This document shows positions 7,157-16,775 of a stretch of DNA of 64,000 nucleotides, piece by piece. Below the pieces are notes generated by a model, which saw only the letters and a program-made list of their open reading frames with translations, had not been told where the DNA came from and did no database searches. The stretch lies in NCBI RefSeq assembly GCF_016107625.1, contig NZ_JABASV010000002.1, positions 186,001 through 250,000 of the forward strand. The letters are read 5' to 3'. The first letter of the stretch is position 1, and each line of letters opens with the position of its first letter. The position numbers were made by a program, and so were the translations under genes. Origin of the DNA: Vreelandella alkaliphila (GTDB lineage: Bacteria; Pseudomonadota; Gammaproteobacteria; Pseudomonadales; Halomonadaceae).

Positions 7157-7262
7157 ATAGCGGCATCTTTCTTTGATCTCGGTGAATACCTCCTCTGACG
7201 TTTGGGCAGACAATAGGCCAATCGCCTATGCTGATCATTTATCCAAAGCCAGGAGACATGCC

Positions 7263-8264
7263 ATGCGCGTTGCCGTTTTTAGCGCTAAGCCTTATGACGA
7301 AACCTTCCTTACTCGTGCTAATGCCGCGAATCGACACGAATTAAGCTTTTTTGATGCGCGCTTGACCGTCGATACGGCGCCTCTAGCGAAAGGGGTTGAA
7401 GTTGTGTGCGCTTTTGTAAATGACCATCTGTATGCGGACGTTTTAGAGCAGCTACATACTAGCGGCATACGATTGGTAGCACTGCGCTCGGCGGGCTTTA
7501 ACCATGTTGACTTGGCGGCGGCCGAACGGTTGGGAATTACCGTAGTGCGGGTGCCCGCTTATTCGCCTCATGCCGTAGCAGAGCACGCGGTGGCCTTAGT
7601 GTTAAGCCTGAACCGCATGACCTATCGCGCTTACAACCGAGTGCGCGAGGGCAACTTTGCCCTAGACGGACTGCTGGGGTTCGATCTGCATGGCAAAACC
7701 GTGGGCGTGATTGGCACTGGGCAGATTGGCTTGATCTTTGCCAATATCATGCATGGCTTTGGCTGCCGAGTAGTTGCCAGCGATCCTTTTCCAAACCCGA
7801 ATGCCGAGCCGTTTGTGGAGTACGTGCCGCTGGCGTCGCTCTATGCTCAGGCAGATATTATCTCGCTGCACTGCCCGTTAACACCCGATACTGATCACCT
7901 GGTTAACGCCGATGCCATCGCGCAAATGAAGCAGGGTGTCATGCTGATCAACACTGGCCGCGGCCGAGTGGTCGATACTCAAGCGGTGATCGCTGGTCTG
8001 AAAAGCGGCAAAATTGGTCGCTTAGGGCTAGATGTTTACGAAGAGGAGGAGCAGCTGTTCTTCGAAGATCTATCGCACAAAGTGATCGATGATGATCAGT
8101 TCATGCGTCTGACGACCTTTCACAATGTGCTGATTACCGGTCATCAGGCTTTCTTCACTACCGAGGCGCTAACCAATATTGCTGAAACCACGCTGGCCAA
8201 TATCGACGCCTTTGAAAGCGGTAGCGGTACGCTGCATCGCGTCGTCTACGATAAGCGAACGTAG
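7263..8264 (+). CDS. ldhA: D-lactate dehydrogenase (2-hydroxyacid dehydrogenase, LdhA type)
   Basis: NAD-dependent reduction of pyruvate to D-lactate. The 333-residue protein has the substrate-binding N-terminal half, the Rossmann motif GVIGTGQIG, the CPLTPDT segment, the [10 protein letters not shown] segment and the LdhA-type HQAFFT motif carrying the catalytic histidine. The ATG at 7263 has an AGGAGA ribosome site 7 bp upstream and begins the conserved [12 protein letters not shown] start; an in-frame start at 7173 would add 30 unrelated residues and is rejected. It lies directly downstream of the sRNA array, whose last terminator is weak. Confidence 0.9.
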   Translation: MRVAVFSAKPYDETFLTRANAANRHELSFFDARLTVDTAPLAKGVEVVCAFVNDHLYADVLEQLHTSGIRLVALRSAGFNHVDLAAAERLGITVVRVPAYSPHAVAEHAVALVLSLNRMTYRAYNRVREGNFALDGLLGFDLHGKTVGVIGTGQIGLIFANIMHGFGCRVVASDPFPNPNAEPFVEYVPLASLYAQADIISLHCPLTPDTDHLVNADAIAQMKQGVMLINTGRGRVVDTQAVIAGLKSGKIGRLGLDVYEEEEQLFFEDLSHKVIDDDQFMRLTTFHNVLITGHQAFFTTEALTNIAETTLANIDAFESGSGTLHRVVYDKRT

Positions 8265-8294
8265 ACGACGCTGAGCTATCTTTAGTCGCTGTGT

Positions 8295-9065
8295 TTAAAC
8301 GTCACGGCGGTAAATCAAATCCCATACGCCGTGGCCAAGTTTCTCGCCACGGGCTTCAAACTTAGTTAGCGGGCGAAAGTCTGGGCGTGGAACGTAGGGC
8401 GCTTTGTCGGCGCTGGCGGTATTCGCGTAGCCGGGTGCGGCGTCCATGACCTCGGCCATCCACTCGGCATAGGCTTCCCAGTCGGTCGCCATGTGGAAGG
8501 TGCCACCAGGTTTTAAGCGCGTACGAATCAGCTCAACAAACGCAGGCTGCACAATACGCCGCTTGTGGTGCTTCTTTTTTGGCCATGGATCGGGGAAAAA
8601 GAGCTGTAGCGTGGTTAATGAGTCTTCAGGCAGACACTGCTCCAGCACCGCTAAGGCATCTTCGCGGTAAACGCGCAGGTTGGTTAGGCCGCGTTTATCT
8701 ACCTCATCTAGCAGCTTGCCCACCCCCGGCGCGTGAACCTCAATACCGATAAAGTCAGTGTCTGGGTGGCGTTCGGCTTGCTCGACGAGTGAGTTGCCCA
8801 TACCAAAGCCAATTTCCACCACGCGCGGTGCTTCGCGGCCAAACAGGGTGTCCAGATCCTGACGCCCATCGGCAATCGTCAGTCCTAAGCGTGGCCAAAC
8901 GTCTTCTAAACCGCGGCTTTGCGCTGGGGTCATGCGCCCTGCGCGAATCACGTAGCTCTTAATTCCCCGCCGGTGTAGCGGGGCATCAGCATTTTCAGGG
9001 CCTGTGGTGTTGCTCTCAGCGCCAGCAGTTTTGCTTTCAGGCGTGGTGTCGTTCGTATCGGTCAT
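8295..9065 (-). CDS. trmB: tRNA (guanine-N7)-methyltransferase
   Basis: Makes m7G46 in the variable loop of tRNAs using S-adenosylmethionine. The 256-residue protein has a low-complexity N-terminus (about 1-32), then the SAM-binding motif [10 protein letters not shown], and the conserved [14 protein letters not shown] segment, diagnostic for TrmB. The C-terminus [20 protein letters not shown] is also typical. It is the last gene of a thiS-thiG-trmB run (12 bp after thiG). The ATG at 9065 is preceded only by a modest purine stretch. Confidence 0.95.
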   Translation of the reverse strand: MTDTNDTTPESKTAGAESNTTGPENADAPLHRRGIKSYVIRAGRMTPAQSRGLEDVWPRLGLTIADGRQDLDTLFGREAPRVVEIGFGMGNSLVEQAERHPDTDFIGIEVHAPGVGKLLDEVDKRGLTNLRVYREDALAVLEQCLPEDSLTTLQLFFPDPWPKKKHHKRRIVQPAFVELIRTRLKPGGTFHMATDWEAYAEWMAEVMDAAPGYANTASADKAPYVPRPDFRPLTKFEARGEKLGHGVWDLIYRRDV

Positions 9066-9077
9066 GGTGTCTCTGTA

Positions 9078-9872
9078 TCAGCCGTTAATTCGGCCTGCAA
9101 AAGGCGAAGAGGGGTCGGCGCTTTGGCGGCGTGGCATACGGCCAGCTAAGAAGGCATCGCGGCCAGCTTCTACGGCAAGCTTCATGGCGTTAGCCATACG
9201 CAGCGGGTCGCGGGCGTGAGCGATCGCGGTGTTGAGTAGCACGCCGTCACACCCTAGCTCCATTGCCATGGCGGCGTCAGAAGCGGTGCCGATGCCCGCA
9301 TCGACCAGCACGGGTACACTGCTTTGCTCAACAATCAGGCGTACATTATGCGGGTTTTGAATGCCATGCCCCGAGCCAATCAGCGAACCTAGCGGCATGA
9401 TGGCGCAGCAGCCCATGGCTTCTAGTTCACGTGCCACAATGGGGTCATCACTGGTGTACACCATGACGTCAAAGCCATCAGCCAACAGTGTCTCAGCAGC
9501 TTTTAGCGTCTCAACCACATTGGGATAGAGGGTGTGATCGTCGCCGAGCACTTCCAGCTTGACCAAGTTGTGGCCGTCTAGCAGCTCACGCGCCAAGCGG
9601 CAGGTGCGCACAGCGTCTTTGGCGTTGTAGCAGCCCGCGGTGTTGGGCAGCAAGGTGTAGCGTTGGGGGGAAACGACATCGAGAAGGTTGGGCGCGTCGG
9701 CATCCTGACCCAAGTTGGTGCGGCGCACAGCAAAGGTGACAATTTCCGCTCCGCTTTGGGCAATGGCCGCGCCGGTCTCGGTAAAGTCTTTGTATTTGCC
9801 AGTGCCCACCAGCAGGCGGGAGCTGAACGCGCGCCCAGCAACGGTAAACGGTGTATCAGTCAGTGGCGTCAT
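9078..9872 (-). CDS. thiG: Thiazole synthase ThiG
   Basis: Forms the thiazole phosphate ring of thiamine from 1-deoxy-D-xylulose 5-phosphate, dehydroglycine or iminoglycine, and ThiS thiocarboxylate. The 264-residue TIM-barrel protein has the [11 protein letters not shown] start, the conserved lysine in LVKLEVLGD (Schiff base) and the phosphate-binding [12 protein letters not shown] loop. The ATG at 9872 has a strong AAAGGAA ribosome site; a start at 9893 would add seven residues and lacks one. It lies downstream of thiS, its sulfur donor. Confidence 0.95.
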   Translation of the reverse strand: MTPLTDTPFTVAGRAFSSRLLVGTGKYKDFTETGAAIAQSGAEIVTFAVRRTNLGQDADAPNLLDVVSPQRYTLLPNTAGCYNAKDAVRTCRLARELLDGHNLVKLEVLGDDHTLYPNVVETLKAAETLLADGFDVMVYTSDDPIVARELEAMGCCAIMPLGSLIGSGHGIQNPHNVRLIVEQSSVPVLVDAGIGTASDAAMAMELGCDGVLLNTAIAHARDPLRMANAMKLAVEAGRDAFLAGRMPRRQSADPSSPFAGRING

Positions 9873-9911
9873 AGCGGTTCCTTTTGAAAGCAAAAACGGT
9901 GGTGGGCTACG

Positions 9912-10133
9912 CTAGCCGCCGCCGATGGCGTGAACGACTTCTATCTGGTCGCCATTGGCTAAATGCGTTTGAGCAAGCTGGCTTTTGGGCACGATCTGTT
10001 CGTTAATTTCCACAGCGATACGGCGCCCGGTCAGGCCTAATTGCTCGATTAGATCAGCGGCGCTAAGGCCAGCTGCCAGCGTATGCGATTCGCCATTGAG
10101 CGTCAGTTGTATCGACTCATTAGGAGTAGGCAT
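9912..10133 (-). CDS. thiS: Sulfur carrier protein ThiS
   Basis: Small ubiquitin-like carrier that brings sulfur as a C-terminal thiocarboxylate to ThiG. The 73-residue protein ends in the obligatory Gly-Gly (HAIGGG) and has the family pattern LNGE near the start and AVEINEQIVPKS in the middle. The ATG at 10133 gives the usual size; a start at 10190 would add 19 unrelated residues. First gene of the thiS-thiG-trmB run. No TPP riboswitch signature was seen upstream. Confidence 0.9.
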   Translation of the reverse strand: MPTPNESIQLTLNGESHTLAAGLSAADLIEQLGLTGRRIAVEINEQIVPKSQLAQTHLANGDQIEVVHAIGGG

Positions 10134-10232
10134 AACGGTAAGTGTCCCATTCGGTGAGGCAAAGCACTGTCTATTGTAGCGGTTTCGCACCGCTCAAGGT
10201 ATGTGACAACGTTAATCATCTCAGTGAAATAT

Positions 10233-10323
10233 CGAGTGCGTATGTCGAGTACTTATCTCAAGTACTTATCTCAAGTACTTATCTTAAGTACTTCTCTCAA
10301 GTATTTATAATGAGTATTGATAA
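10233..10323 (+). repeat. Seven 13-bp tandem repeats in the DUF423 promoter region
   Basis: Seven contiguous 13-bp units from 10233 to 10323. The core unit is CAAGTACTTATCT (exact at 10259 and 10272) with increasing divergence toward both ends, for example TAAGTACTTCTCT, CAAGTATTTATAA and TGAGTATTGATAA. The palindrome AAGTACTT recurs each period. The array ends only 13 bp before the ATG at 10337 and immediately upstream of its AGGAG ribosome site. It can change length by slippage and may bind a protein, both inferred. Confidence 0.85.
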
Positions 10324-10336
10324 ACAGGAGTAACGC

Positions 10337-10714
10337 ATGCAGCGAGCAGACAAACCCTGGTGGTGCCTAGTCGCACTCTCAGGAGCATTAATGGTGATAC
10401 TAGGCGCCTATGCGGCTCACGGGTTGGCATCGCGTACCACTGCTGCCATGGTCGACATCGTTGAAACTGGCGTGCGTTACCAAGCGTGGCATACGTTGGC
10501 CATGTTAGCGGTACTGGCTTGGCGCAGCCAGTGCCCTCAGCCAGGACAGCGCATCGTGCTAGCGCTATGGGCGTTGGGTATCACCGCATTTTCGGGCTCG
10601 CTGTACCTAATGGCCCTAGCAGGGCTTAGCGTTGGTATTGTAACGCCCATCGGTGGTTTGCTGCTGATGGCAGGCTGGTTAGGCTTAGCCGTCACTGCGC
10701 TGCTCAGCCGTTAG
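10337..10714 (+). CDS. DUF423 family membrane protein (YgdD-like)
   Basis: Small inner-membrane protein of 125 residues with four hydrophobic segments (about 8-28, 49-65, 73-93 and 98-123). It has the family's N-terminal LVALSGALMVILGAYAAHGL motif. Biochemical function is not established for DUF423. An AGGAG ribosome site lies 6 bp before the ATG. Its upstream region is filled by the 13-bp repeat array. It converges with the thioesterase gene, 8 bp apart. Confidence 0.9.
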   Translation: MQRADKPWWCLVALSGALMVILGAYAAHGLASRTTAAMVDIVETGVRYQAWHTLAMLAVLAWRSQCPQPGQRIVLALWALGITAFSGSLYLMALAGLSVGIVTPIGGLLLMAGWLGLAVTALLSR

Positions 10715-10722
10715 CGCGGTGG

Positions 10723-11145
10723 TTAGCCAGTTGGGCTGTCTGGCAGCGCATAGCTGGCGGTAATATGCGCAACCGGCTTAGTGTCATCGCTGGCAGAGAA
10801 AATCTGCACTTCGCCTACCGCTAAACGGCGGCCTAACTTGATGAGTTTGGCGTGAGCAACAATATCGTGCTCGCCGGAAGCGGCGCGTAAGAAATGGCAG
10901 TTCAAGTCACTGGTGACCGCCATGGCTTCGGGGCCTATTTGCGCCAAAATGGCCACATACAACGCCACATCAGCAAAGCCCATCATGGTCGGACCAGATA
11001 CCCTGGGGCCAGGGCGAAGGTGTTGCTCACCGATGGTTAGTCGCAGGGTGGCACTCATCGCACCAACGCTTTCAATTCTGCCCATCCGCTGGGGGAACAC
11101 CTCATCTAAAAAGTGCTCAATCTGCTCGGCAGTCATTACGGTCAT
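10723..11145 (-). CDS. PaaI/YbgC-type hotdog thioesterase
   Basis: Hotdog-fold acyl-CoA thioesterase-like protein of 140 residues. The family pattern is visible in the motif GPTMMGFADVALYVAILA (replacing the usual HGG start of the hotdog helix), TSDLNCHFLRAA, and the final ITASYALPD strand. It probably hydrolyses an acyl- or aryl-CoA; substrate is unknown. Two start ATGs, 11145 and 11136, are both usable; the first has an AAGGA site. It follows glcB on the same strand but beyond a terminator. Confidence 0.8.
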   Translation of the reverse strand: MTVMTAEQIEHFLDEVFPQRMGRIESVGAMSATLRLTIGEQHLRPGPRVSGPTMMGFADVALYVAILAQIGPEAMAVTSDLNCHFLRAASGEHDIVAHAKLIKLGRRLAVGEVQIFSASDDTKPVAHITASYALPDSPTG

Positions 11146-11161
11146 TATTATTGTCCTTTAT

Positions 11162-11192
11162 AAAAAAGCCCCGAGGCATGCGCCTCGAGGCT
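11162..11192 (-). terminator. Intrinsic terminator of glcB
   Basis: On the minus strand, AGCCTCGAGGC pairs with GCCTCGGGGCT (11182-11192 with 11167-11177, one G-U pair, 4-nt loop) and is followed by a run of T (complement of 11162-11167). It lies 21 bp after the glcB stop. Confidence 0.85.
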
Positions 11193-11212
11193 GATGATAC
11201 CGCAAAGCGCGT

Positions 11213-13387
11213 TTACTTCGCCTTATGTACCTGACGCCACGCGTGAAGTAGTGGTTCGGTGTAACCAGAAGGCTGTACGCGGCCTTTGAAAACTAAGTCA
11301 GAGGCTGCTTTAAAGGCGGTTGAGCCTTCGAAGTCGGCGCTCATGGCCGTGTAGGTGGGGTCGCCAGCGTTCTGCTGATCAACCACTTTCGCCATACGCT
11401 TCAGCGTTTCTTCCACCCGCGGCGCATCGACAATGCCGTGGTGCAGCCAGTTGGCGATATGTTGGCTGGAAATACGCAGCGTAGCGCGGTCTTCCATTAG
11501 GCCAACGTTATGAATGTCCGGCACTTTCGAGCAGCCCACGCCATGCTCAACCCAGCGTACCACGTAGCCAAGAATGCCCTGGCAGTTGTTATCCAACTCT
11601 TGTTGAATCTCCTCATCCGACCAGTTGGCGTTTTCGGCTACTGGCACGGTGAGCAGGTCATCTAAAAAGTCGGGTTCGCCTTGGGCTTCCAGCTCGCGCT
11701 GTACGTCCGCTACGTTGACTTGGTGGTAGTGAAGCGCATGTAGCGTAGCCGCCGTTGGAGAAGGCACCCATGCCGTGTTAGCACCCGCTTTCGGGTGACC
11801 AATTTTTTGCTCTAGCATGCTATGCATCAGATCCGGCATTGCCCACATGCCTTTACCGATTTGAGCACGACCACGCAGGCCACAGGCTAAGCCTACCTGC
11901 ACGTTGTTCTTTTCGTAGGCGGTGATCCACGCAGCGCTCTTCATATCGCCTTTGCGAACCATCGGGCCTGCTTCCATGGCGGTGTGCATTTCGTCACCGG
12001 TGCGGTCAAGGAAACCGGTGTTGATGAACACAACACGAGAAGCCGCTTCAGCAATACACGCCTTCAAGTTGACGGTGGTGCGGCGCTCTTCATCCATGAT
12101 GCCCATTTTCAGGGTGTCACGACTCATGCCCAGGATGTCTTCAACGCGACCAAACAGTTCGTTGGCGAACGCCACTTCTTTCGGCCCGTGCATTTTCGGC
12201 TTCACGATATACACTGAGCCAGCGCGAGAGTTGCGTGGCTGATCGGCGTCTTTCTTCAGATCGTGCAGTGACAGCAGCGAGGTCACTACCGCGTCCAGAA
12301 TACCTTCCGGCAGTTCGTTGCCATTTTCGTCCAGGACGGCAGGCGTGGTCATCAGGTGGCCAACGTTGCGCACGAACATCAGCGAACGACCCGGCAGTGT
12401 AACGGTGCTGCCATCAGTGGTTTGCCAAGTACGATCGGCGTGCAGCGTCCGCTTGAAGGTTTTGCCGCCTTTGTCGATGCTCTCTTCCAGGTCGCCCTTC
12501 ATCAGGCCAAGCCAGTTGCTGTAAACACCGACTTTATCTTCAGAGTCGACAGCAGCAACGGAGTCTTCACAATCCATAATCGCGGTCAGTGCCGCTTCCA
12601 CCACCACGTCTTTCACGTGAGCGGGGTCGGTTTTACCGATCGGGTGGCTGTCGTCGATCTGGATTTCCAGATGCAGGCCGTTGTTAGTAAGCAGGATAGC
12701 TTCAGGCGCGGATGCATCGCCGTTAAAGCCGATCAGCTTGCCGGAATCTTTTAGGCCGGTTTCACGACCGCCTTCCAGACTAACGACCAAGTGGCCATCA
12801 CGAATAGCGTATTTCACCGCATCGCGGTGAGAGCCAGTGGCCAGTGGGGCAGCACGATCAAGCACACCACGGGCATAAGCGATAACTTTTTGGCCACGTT
12901 TCGGGTTGAAACTGGTGCCTTTTTCAGCGCCATCTTCTTCTGAAATCGCATCGGTGCCGTATAGGGCATCGTACAAACTACCCCAGCGAGCATTAGCGGC
13001 GTTTAATGCATAGCGGGCATTGCTCACAGGCACCACCAACTGCGGGCCTGCTTGAACAGCCACTTCACGATCTACATTGGCCGTGGTGGTTTTAACGCTA
13101 TTCGGCGCATCCACTAGGTAACCAGCGTCTTTTAAGAAGCTGCGGTAAGCCTGCATATCGCTAACCGGGCCCGGATTTTCACGGTGCCAGGCATCCAGTT
13201 TTTCTTGGAGCGTGTCGCGCTCTTCAAGCAGTTGGCGATTTTTCGGTGTCAAATCATGGAACAGGGCGTCAACGCCAGCCCAAAAGGTGTTTTCGTCAAC
13301 ACCGGTACCCGGTAAAGCCTGCTCATTGATGAAACGGTCCAGGTCTGCTGACACCTGTAAACGGTGACGCGTGATACGCTCGCTCAT
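11213..13387 (-). CDS. glcB: Malate synthase G
   Basis: Condenses glyoxylate and acetyl-CoA to malate in the glyoxylate/glycolate route. At 724 residues it has the long single-chain malate synthase G architecture. Visible landmarks are the [14 protein letters not shown] segment (metal-binding acidic residues), [35 protein letters not shown] and the C-terminal acid-containing region. The ATG at 13387 has upstream AGGAGAAC. It is monocistronic by context, with a terminator 21 bp downstream. No isocitrate lyase is in the window. Confidence 0.97.
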   Translation of the reverse strand: MSERITRHRLQVSADLDRFINEQALPGTGVDENTFWAGVDALFHDLTPKNRQLLEERDTLQEKLDAWHRENPGPVSDMQAYRSFLKDAGYLVDAPNSVKTTTANVDREVAVQAGPQLVVPVSNARYALNAANARWGSLYDALYGTDAISEEDGAEKGTSFNPKRGQKVIAYARGVLDRAAPLATGSHRDAVKYAIRDGHLVVSLEGGRETGLKDSGKLIGFNGDASAPEAILLTNNGLHLEIQIDDSHPIGKTDPAHVKDVVVEAALTAIMDCEDSVAAVDSEDKVGVYSNWLGLMKGDLEESIDKGGKTFKRTLHADRTWQTTDGSTVTLPGRSLMFVRNVGHLMTTPAVLDENGNELPEGILDAVVTSLLSLHDLKKDADQPRNSRAGSVYIVKPKMHGPKEVAFANELFGRVEDILGMSRDTLKMGIMDEERRTTVNLKACIAEAASRVVFINTGFLDRTGDEMHTAMEAGPMVRKGDMKSAAWITAYEKNNVQVGLACGLRGRAQIGKGMWAMPDLMHSMLEQKIGHPKAGANTAWVPSPTAATLHALHYHQVNVADVQRELEAQGEPDFLDDLLTVPVAENANWSDEEIQQELDNNCQGILGYVVRWVEHGVGCSKVPDIHNVGLMEDRATLRISSQHIANWLHHGIVDAPRVEETLKRMAKVVDQQNAGDPTYTAMSADFEGSTAFKAASDLVFKGRVQPSGYTEPLLHAWRQVHKAK

Positions 13388-13593
13388 GGGGTTCTCCTGT
13401 AAAGGTGCCCGTGGGATATTATCGTGCCACGGTCAGGGTAAATATATATTTATGGAAAATACTTCCACAACTGCGCGGGCATGTAAACAGCCGATGCCGT
13501 AAAGCAGCAAAATGCTCGACCAAATGATGAGAGCGACAGTGGTCTCCGCTGTCATTCAGCCAATGGATAGGTGGCGTTCACGGAGAGACGTTA
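13388..13593. promoter_or_regulatory. Divergent glcB / hydrolase promoter region
   Basis: 206-bp gap with an AT-rich core around 13440-13470. It should hold the promoters for both divergent genes. I see no clear operator. Confidence 0.4.
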
Positions 13594-14574
13594 ATGCATA
13601 ATTTCCAACACCTGGAAGGCTTGTTTAGGCAAGCAGCAGGCGAGTCATCGCTCTCCCAGCTTCGGCCGGGCGACACGCTAACGGACGCTGTGCATGACTA
13701 TTTTCGCCACTACGGTTTAGAAACGCTATTAAACGACACCAGCGAAGTGCACGCGGGATTTATTGATACTGGACGCTTTGCTCTGTGGTGCCAAGTATGG
13801 AGCCCGCCTGTTCCCACTGGCACCGCGTTTGTGATTCATGGTTACTTTGACCATTTAGGCCTTTACCGCCATTTGCTCGGCTGCCTGCTGGCCAAAGGGT
13901 GGCGAGTGGTGTTGTGGGACCTTCCTGGTCACGGTCTTTCCAGCGGCCCACGCGCTGATATTGACGATTTTGACGACTATCAGCACTGCCTTGCGCATTT
14001 ACAGACGACATTGCAAACCCAGGGCATGGCCCCTACGCCGTGGCTAGGTGTTGGGCAGAGTACGGGGGCGGCCATCTTGGCGACCGATGCGCTCACCCGT
14101 CGTGAAACGGCAGGCTGGGCCGGTATTGTGCTGCTAGCGCCATTGGTACGCCCCTGGCGCTGGAGTCAGTCTAGCTGGCTGCACTTGATTGCCAGCCCTT
14201 TTCTAAAGGAGCTACCACGTAAGTATCGCCCCAATTCCACTGATGAGCAGTTTACGGCGTTCCTACGTGACCAAGACCCGCTGCAACCTGAACGGTTAAG
14301 CGTCGCCTGGATAACCGCGATGCGACGTTGGATGCCCCGTTTACTAGCGTTGGAACCTAACCCGCTGCCGACGCTTATTTTACAGGGTGAGCAAGACCTT
14401 ACCGTCGATTGGGAGTGGAATTTAGCGGTATTGGAGGAGAAATTTCCTAATGCCGAGGTCCACCGCCATCCAGAAGCCCGGCATCACTTAGTTAACGAGG
14501 CCGATCCCATTCGTGAAGTGTTGTTTGAAGCTCTTGATAGTTTCGTAGATAACGTTGTTGAGAGTGTTCAATAA
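13594..14574 (+). CDS. Alpha/beta hydrolase, lysophospholipase/monoacylglycerol lipase-like
   Basis: Cytoplasmic serine hydrolase of 326 residues without a signal peptide. It has the oxyanion HGYFDHLGLYRH motif, the WDLPGHGLSSG strand-turn typical of the Hydrolase_4/PldB group, the nucleophile elbow GQSTG, the acid region QGEQDLTVDW and the catalytic histidine in ARHHLVNE. Likely substrates are lysophospholipids or monoacylglycerols. It is transcribed divergently from glcB across a 206-bp AT-rich gap that should hold both promoters. Confidence 0.82.
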   Translation: MHNFQHLEGLFRQAAGESSLSQLRPGDTLTDAVHDYFRHYGLETLLNDTSEVHAGFIDTGRFALWCQVWSPPVPTGTAFVIHGYFDHLGLYRHLLGCLLAKGWRVVLWDLPGHGLSSGPRADIDDFDDYQHCLAHLQTTLQTQGMAPTPWLGVGQSTGAAILATDALTRRETAGWAGIVLLAPLVRPWRWSQSSWLHLIASPFLKELPRKYRPNSTDEQFTAFLRDQDPLQPERLSVAWITAMRRWMPRLLALEPNPLPTLILQGEQDLTVDWEWNLAVLEEKFPNAEVHRHPEARHHLVNEADPIREVLFEALDSFVDNVVESVQ

Positions 14575-14644
14575 CGTAAATGTTTAAAGCTCAGGGGGGC
14601 AGCTTGAGGCTAGGGCGCCAGAGCGCGCCCTGCCTCGTGCTTAA

Positions 14645-14670
14645 TTTCGCTACTGAGTTTCGCTACTGAG
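14645..14670. repeat. 13-bp direct repeat over the stop codon of the phytase-like gene
   Basis: TTTCGCTACTGAG occurs twice in perfect tandem (14645-14657 and 14658-14670). The second copy contains the minus-strand stop codon at 14663-14665. Confidence 0.85.
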
Positions 14671-15973
14671 CGTTCAGGAAGTCCTCCACATTGAGCAGTA
14701 TCAGCTCATTATCATCAGCGCGTCCTTGCTGGCGGCCAATCGAGAAAGGATAGTTGTTGTCATTGGCGACCACGATAGTGCTCTCATCGACGCGATCGAC
14801 GTTCTCAATGGTCACAAAGGGAAAGTTAAAGGTGCCGTTGATCGTGCCGCGGGGTGCGATGCCATCTGGATCCTGGATGTTCATCAGGTCTATATAGGCG
14901 ATTTTCTCAAGCACTCCCTGCTCGTCTGTACGGTCGAGGTCGATAAGATAGATACGTTTGAACTCAGCGGGGTTGTCTGCCCACTCTTCTCGCGGGTCAC
15001 CCTGACGGCTATCACGCTCGATAATCAGGCCGCGTGTTCCGCCAATGAGGTTGAAATCTCCAATAGCATGATCCGCTGATTCCAAGGGATAGTAGCGGGT
15101 TGTGTCGCCCCACTCTCCGGTTTCAGTGTCGAGCTCGAACATTCTTAATACGGGAGTGCCATCAATGGTTTCCGGGGCGTTGGCGTTGCTGTCCCAGATC
15201 GGTTTTTCCAGCAAGGGATAGAGCGTTGTTTGATCTTCGGAAAGCGCCATGCCTTCATAGCCGCCGGAGCGAAACACCACCACCTCATCAGCGAGAGACG
15301 CGCCAGGGTTCGGGGTAAGGGCAAAGGCATTGTCAGGTGAGCGCATCAGAGTGCCGTCGGGGTCTGTGGCCAACACTTGCAGCACTTCACCCTGATTATC
15401 GACCTGGATAATCCAGGGGCCAAACTCATCGCCAATCCAGTAGCTATCGCCCACCGGCTGTATCGACTCAATATCGAAATCAGCGCCGGTTAAAAAGCGA
15501 CCAGGAGTGGCTTCATTCATAATCGGGAAGGGCACTTTACGGTTTGGGTCCGATAGTTGAACAGTCTCCTCGACGATGACACGCCCGGTGTCCCAGTCAG
15601 TCTTTATGATGTTAAACATCAGAATGACGTCAGAGGAGTTGGCTTTAGAGCCAAAGCCATTATCGGTTAATACCAAGAAACGGTCATCGCCTAGCGAGCG
15701 AATACCTGAAAACCCCTGCAATGGCTGGCTGGGGAAAGGTAGCGCTAAGCCGGTGGCTTGCATGTTGGTATACAACTGCTCAGCACGGCCCTCTGGGCCA
15801 GTAAAACGGCCTGAAACGTTGTAGTGCTCAGCAGCGCCGGAAGGAGCCGCCACAAAGGTGCTGCCGGGTAGCTGGGCATGGCCGGACAATGTGGCGCTAA
15901 AATCCTGCTGGGCGTGTGCCGCACTGGTAAATACAAAGGCGAATAGGGCGGTCGCTAGTAACGGCTTGGTCAT
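14663..15973 (-). CDS. Secreted esterase-like phytase-family protein
   Basis: Exported protein of 436 residues with a signal peptide at about 1-22 ending in AHA. The body is the beta-propeller-like domain often annotated as esterase-like activity of phytase family. Motifs such as LQGFSGIRSLGDDRFLVLTD, DIESIQPVGDSYWIGDEFGP and SGGYEGMALSED match that group. Many Asp and Asn residues suggest calcium binding. Substrate is unknown; a phosphoester is only a family-level guess. The ATG at 15973 is chosen over a GTG one codon earlier. Its last 13 bp are duplicated in tandem. Confidence 0.82.
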   Translation of the reverse strand: MTKPLLATALFAFVFTSAAHAQQDFSATLSGHAQLPGSTFVAAPSGAAEHYNVSGRFTGPEGRAEQLYTNMQATGLALPFPSQPLQGFSGIRSLGDDRFLVLTDNGFGSKANSSDVILMFNIIKTDWDTGRVIVEETVQLSDPNRKVPFPIMNEATPGRFLTGADFDIESIQPVGDSYWIGDEFGPWIIQVDNQGEVLQVLATDPDGTLMRSPDNAFALTPNPGASLADEVVVFRSGGYEGMALSEDQTTLYPLLEKPIWDSNANAPETIDGTPVLRMFELDTETGEWGDTTRYYPLESADHAIGDFNLIGGTRGLIIERDSRQGDPREEWADNPAEFKRIYLIDLDRTDEQGVLEKIAYIDLMNIQDPDGIAPRGTINGTFNFPFVTIENVDRVDESTIVVANDNNYPFSIGRQQGRADDNELILLNVEDFLNAQ

Positions 15974-16193
15974 CACGGTTTCACCATTTAGGAAGAGAAA
16001 GTAGAGCAGCTTCAGCTTTTGCTAATTTTCACCCGTAATAGTGATAGTTGAATGACAAGGTGCAGACGTTTTAATGGCAGCAGGGTTTCACGTCGCGTTT
16101 GGCCCTGAGTCGTAAAATACGCCTTGCTCAAAAGACACAAATATTAAATGGTGGGACTTTAAGATACGTTCTTATAAAAAAGAGGAAATGGTA

Positions 16194-16775
16194 ATGGCGT
16201 CATCAGTAGCAAAAGTTCTCGTATTAGCGGGCAGTGCCCGTGAAGGTTCGCTTAATAAACAGCTCGCGAAGCTTGCTGCCAAGCGCATTGAGGTTTTGGG
16301 TGGAAAGGCAACCTTTATCGATTTAAAAGACTACCCTTTCCCGCTGTTCGATGAGGACATTGAAGTCCAAGGCATGCCTGATAATGTACTGAAGCTGCGC
16401 GAAATACTGGCCGATCACCAAGCGCTATTGATCGCCTCGCCGGAGTACAACGGTTTTATTACGCCGTTGCTGAAAAACACGTTAGATTGGCTCTCCAGGC
16501 CTTACAACGATACGCCAGGGCTTGGATTATTCGCCGGTAAGTGGGCAGCGCTGGTGGCGGCTTCCCCTGGTGGGCTGGGCGGTATTCGAGCACTGCCCCT
16601 TGGACAGCAGTTGTTGGCTAATCTGGGGTTGGTCGTACTGCCGCAGCCACTATCATTGCCGAAGGCAGGCAGTGCGTTTAACGAGTCAGGCGCGCTAAAG
16701 GATGAGGCAACGGGTGGAAAGCTCGACGCCTTATGCCAACGGCTTGTCGATGTAATGGCCAATGACCATCGCTAG
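16194..16775 (+). CDS. NADPH-dependent FMN reductase
   Basis: Flavodoxin-like reductase of 193 residues. It carries the phosphate-binding GSAREGSLNKQLA loop near the start and the family motif SPEYNGFITPLLKNTLDWLSRP in the middle. Such enzymes reduce FMN, quinones, azo compounds or chromate. The ATG at 16194 lies 8 bp after an AGAGG ribosome site; the ATG two codons earlier is too close to it. Its stop overlaps the stop of the convergent comM gene within a CTAG. Confidence 0.88.
   Translation: MASSVAKVLVLAGSAREGSLNKQLAKLAAKRIEVLGGKATFIDLKDYPFPLFDEDIEVQGMPDNVLKLREILADHQALLIASPEYNGFITPLLKNTLDWLSRPYNDTPGLGLFAGKWAALVAASPGGLGGIRALPLGQQLLANLGLVVLPQPLSLPKAGSAFNESGALKDEATGGKLDALCQRLVDVMANDHR

Noticed and set aside
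10134-10232. TPP riboswitch upstream of thiS
   Set aside because: No thi-box-like CTGAGA and ACCTGA elements found on the minus strand.
10233-10323. CRISPR array or replication-origin iterons
   Set aside because: 13-bp units without spacers are too short for CRISPR. No replication initiator gene is near, so iterons are not supported.
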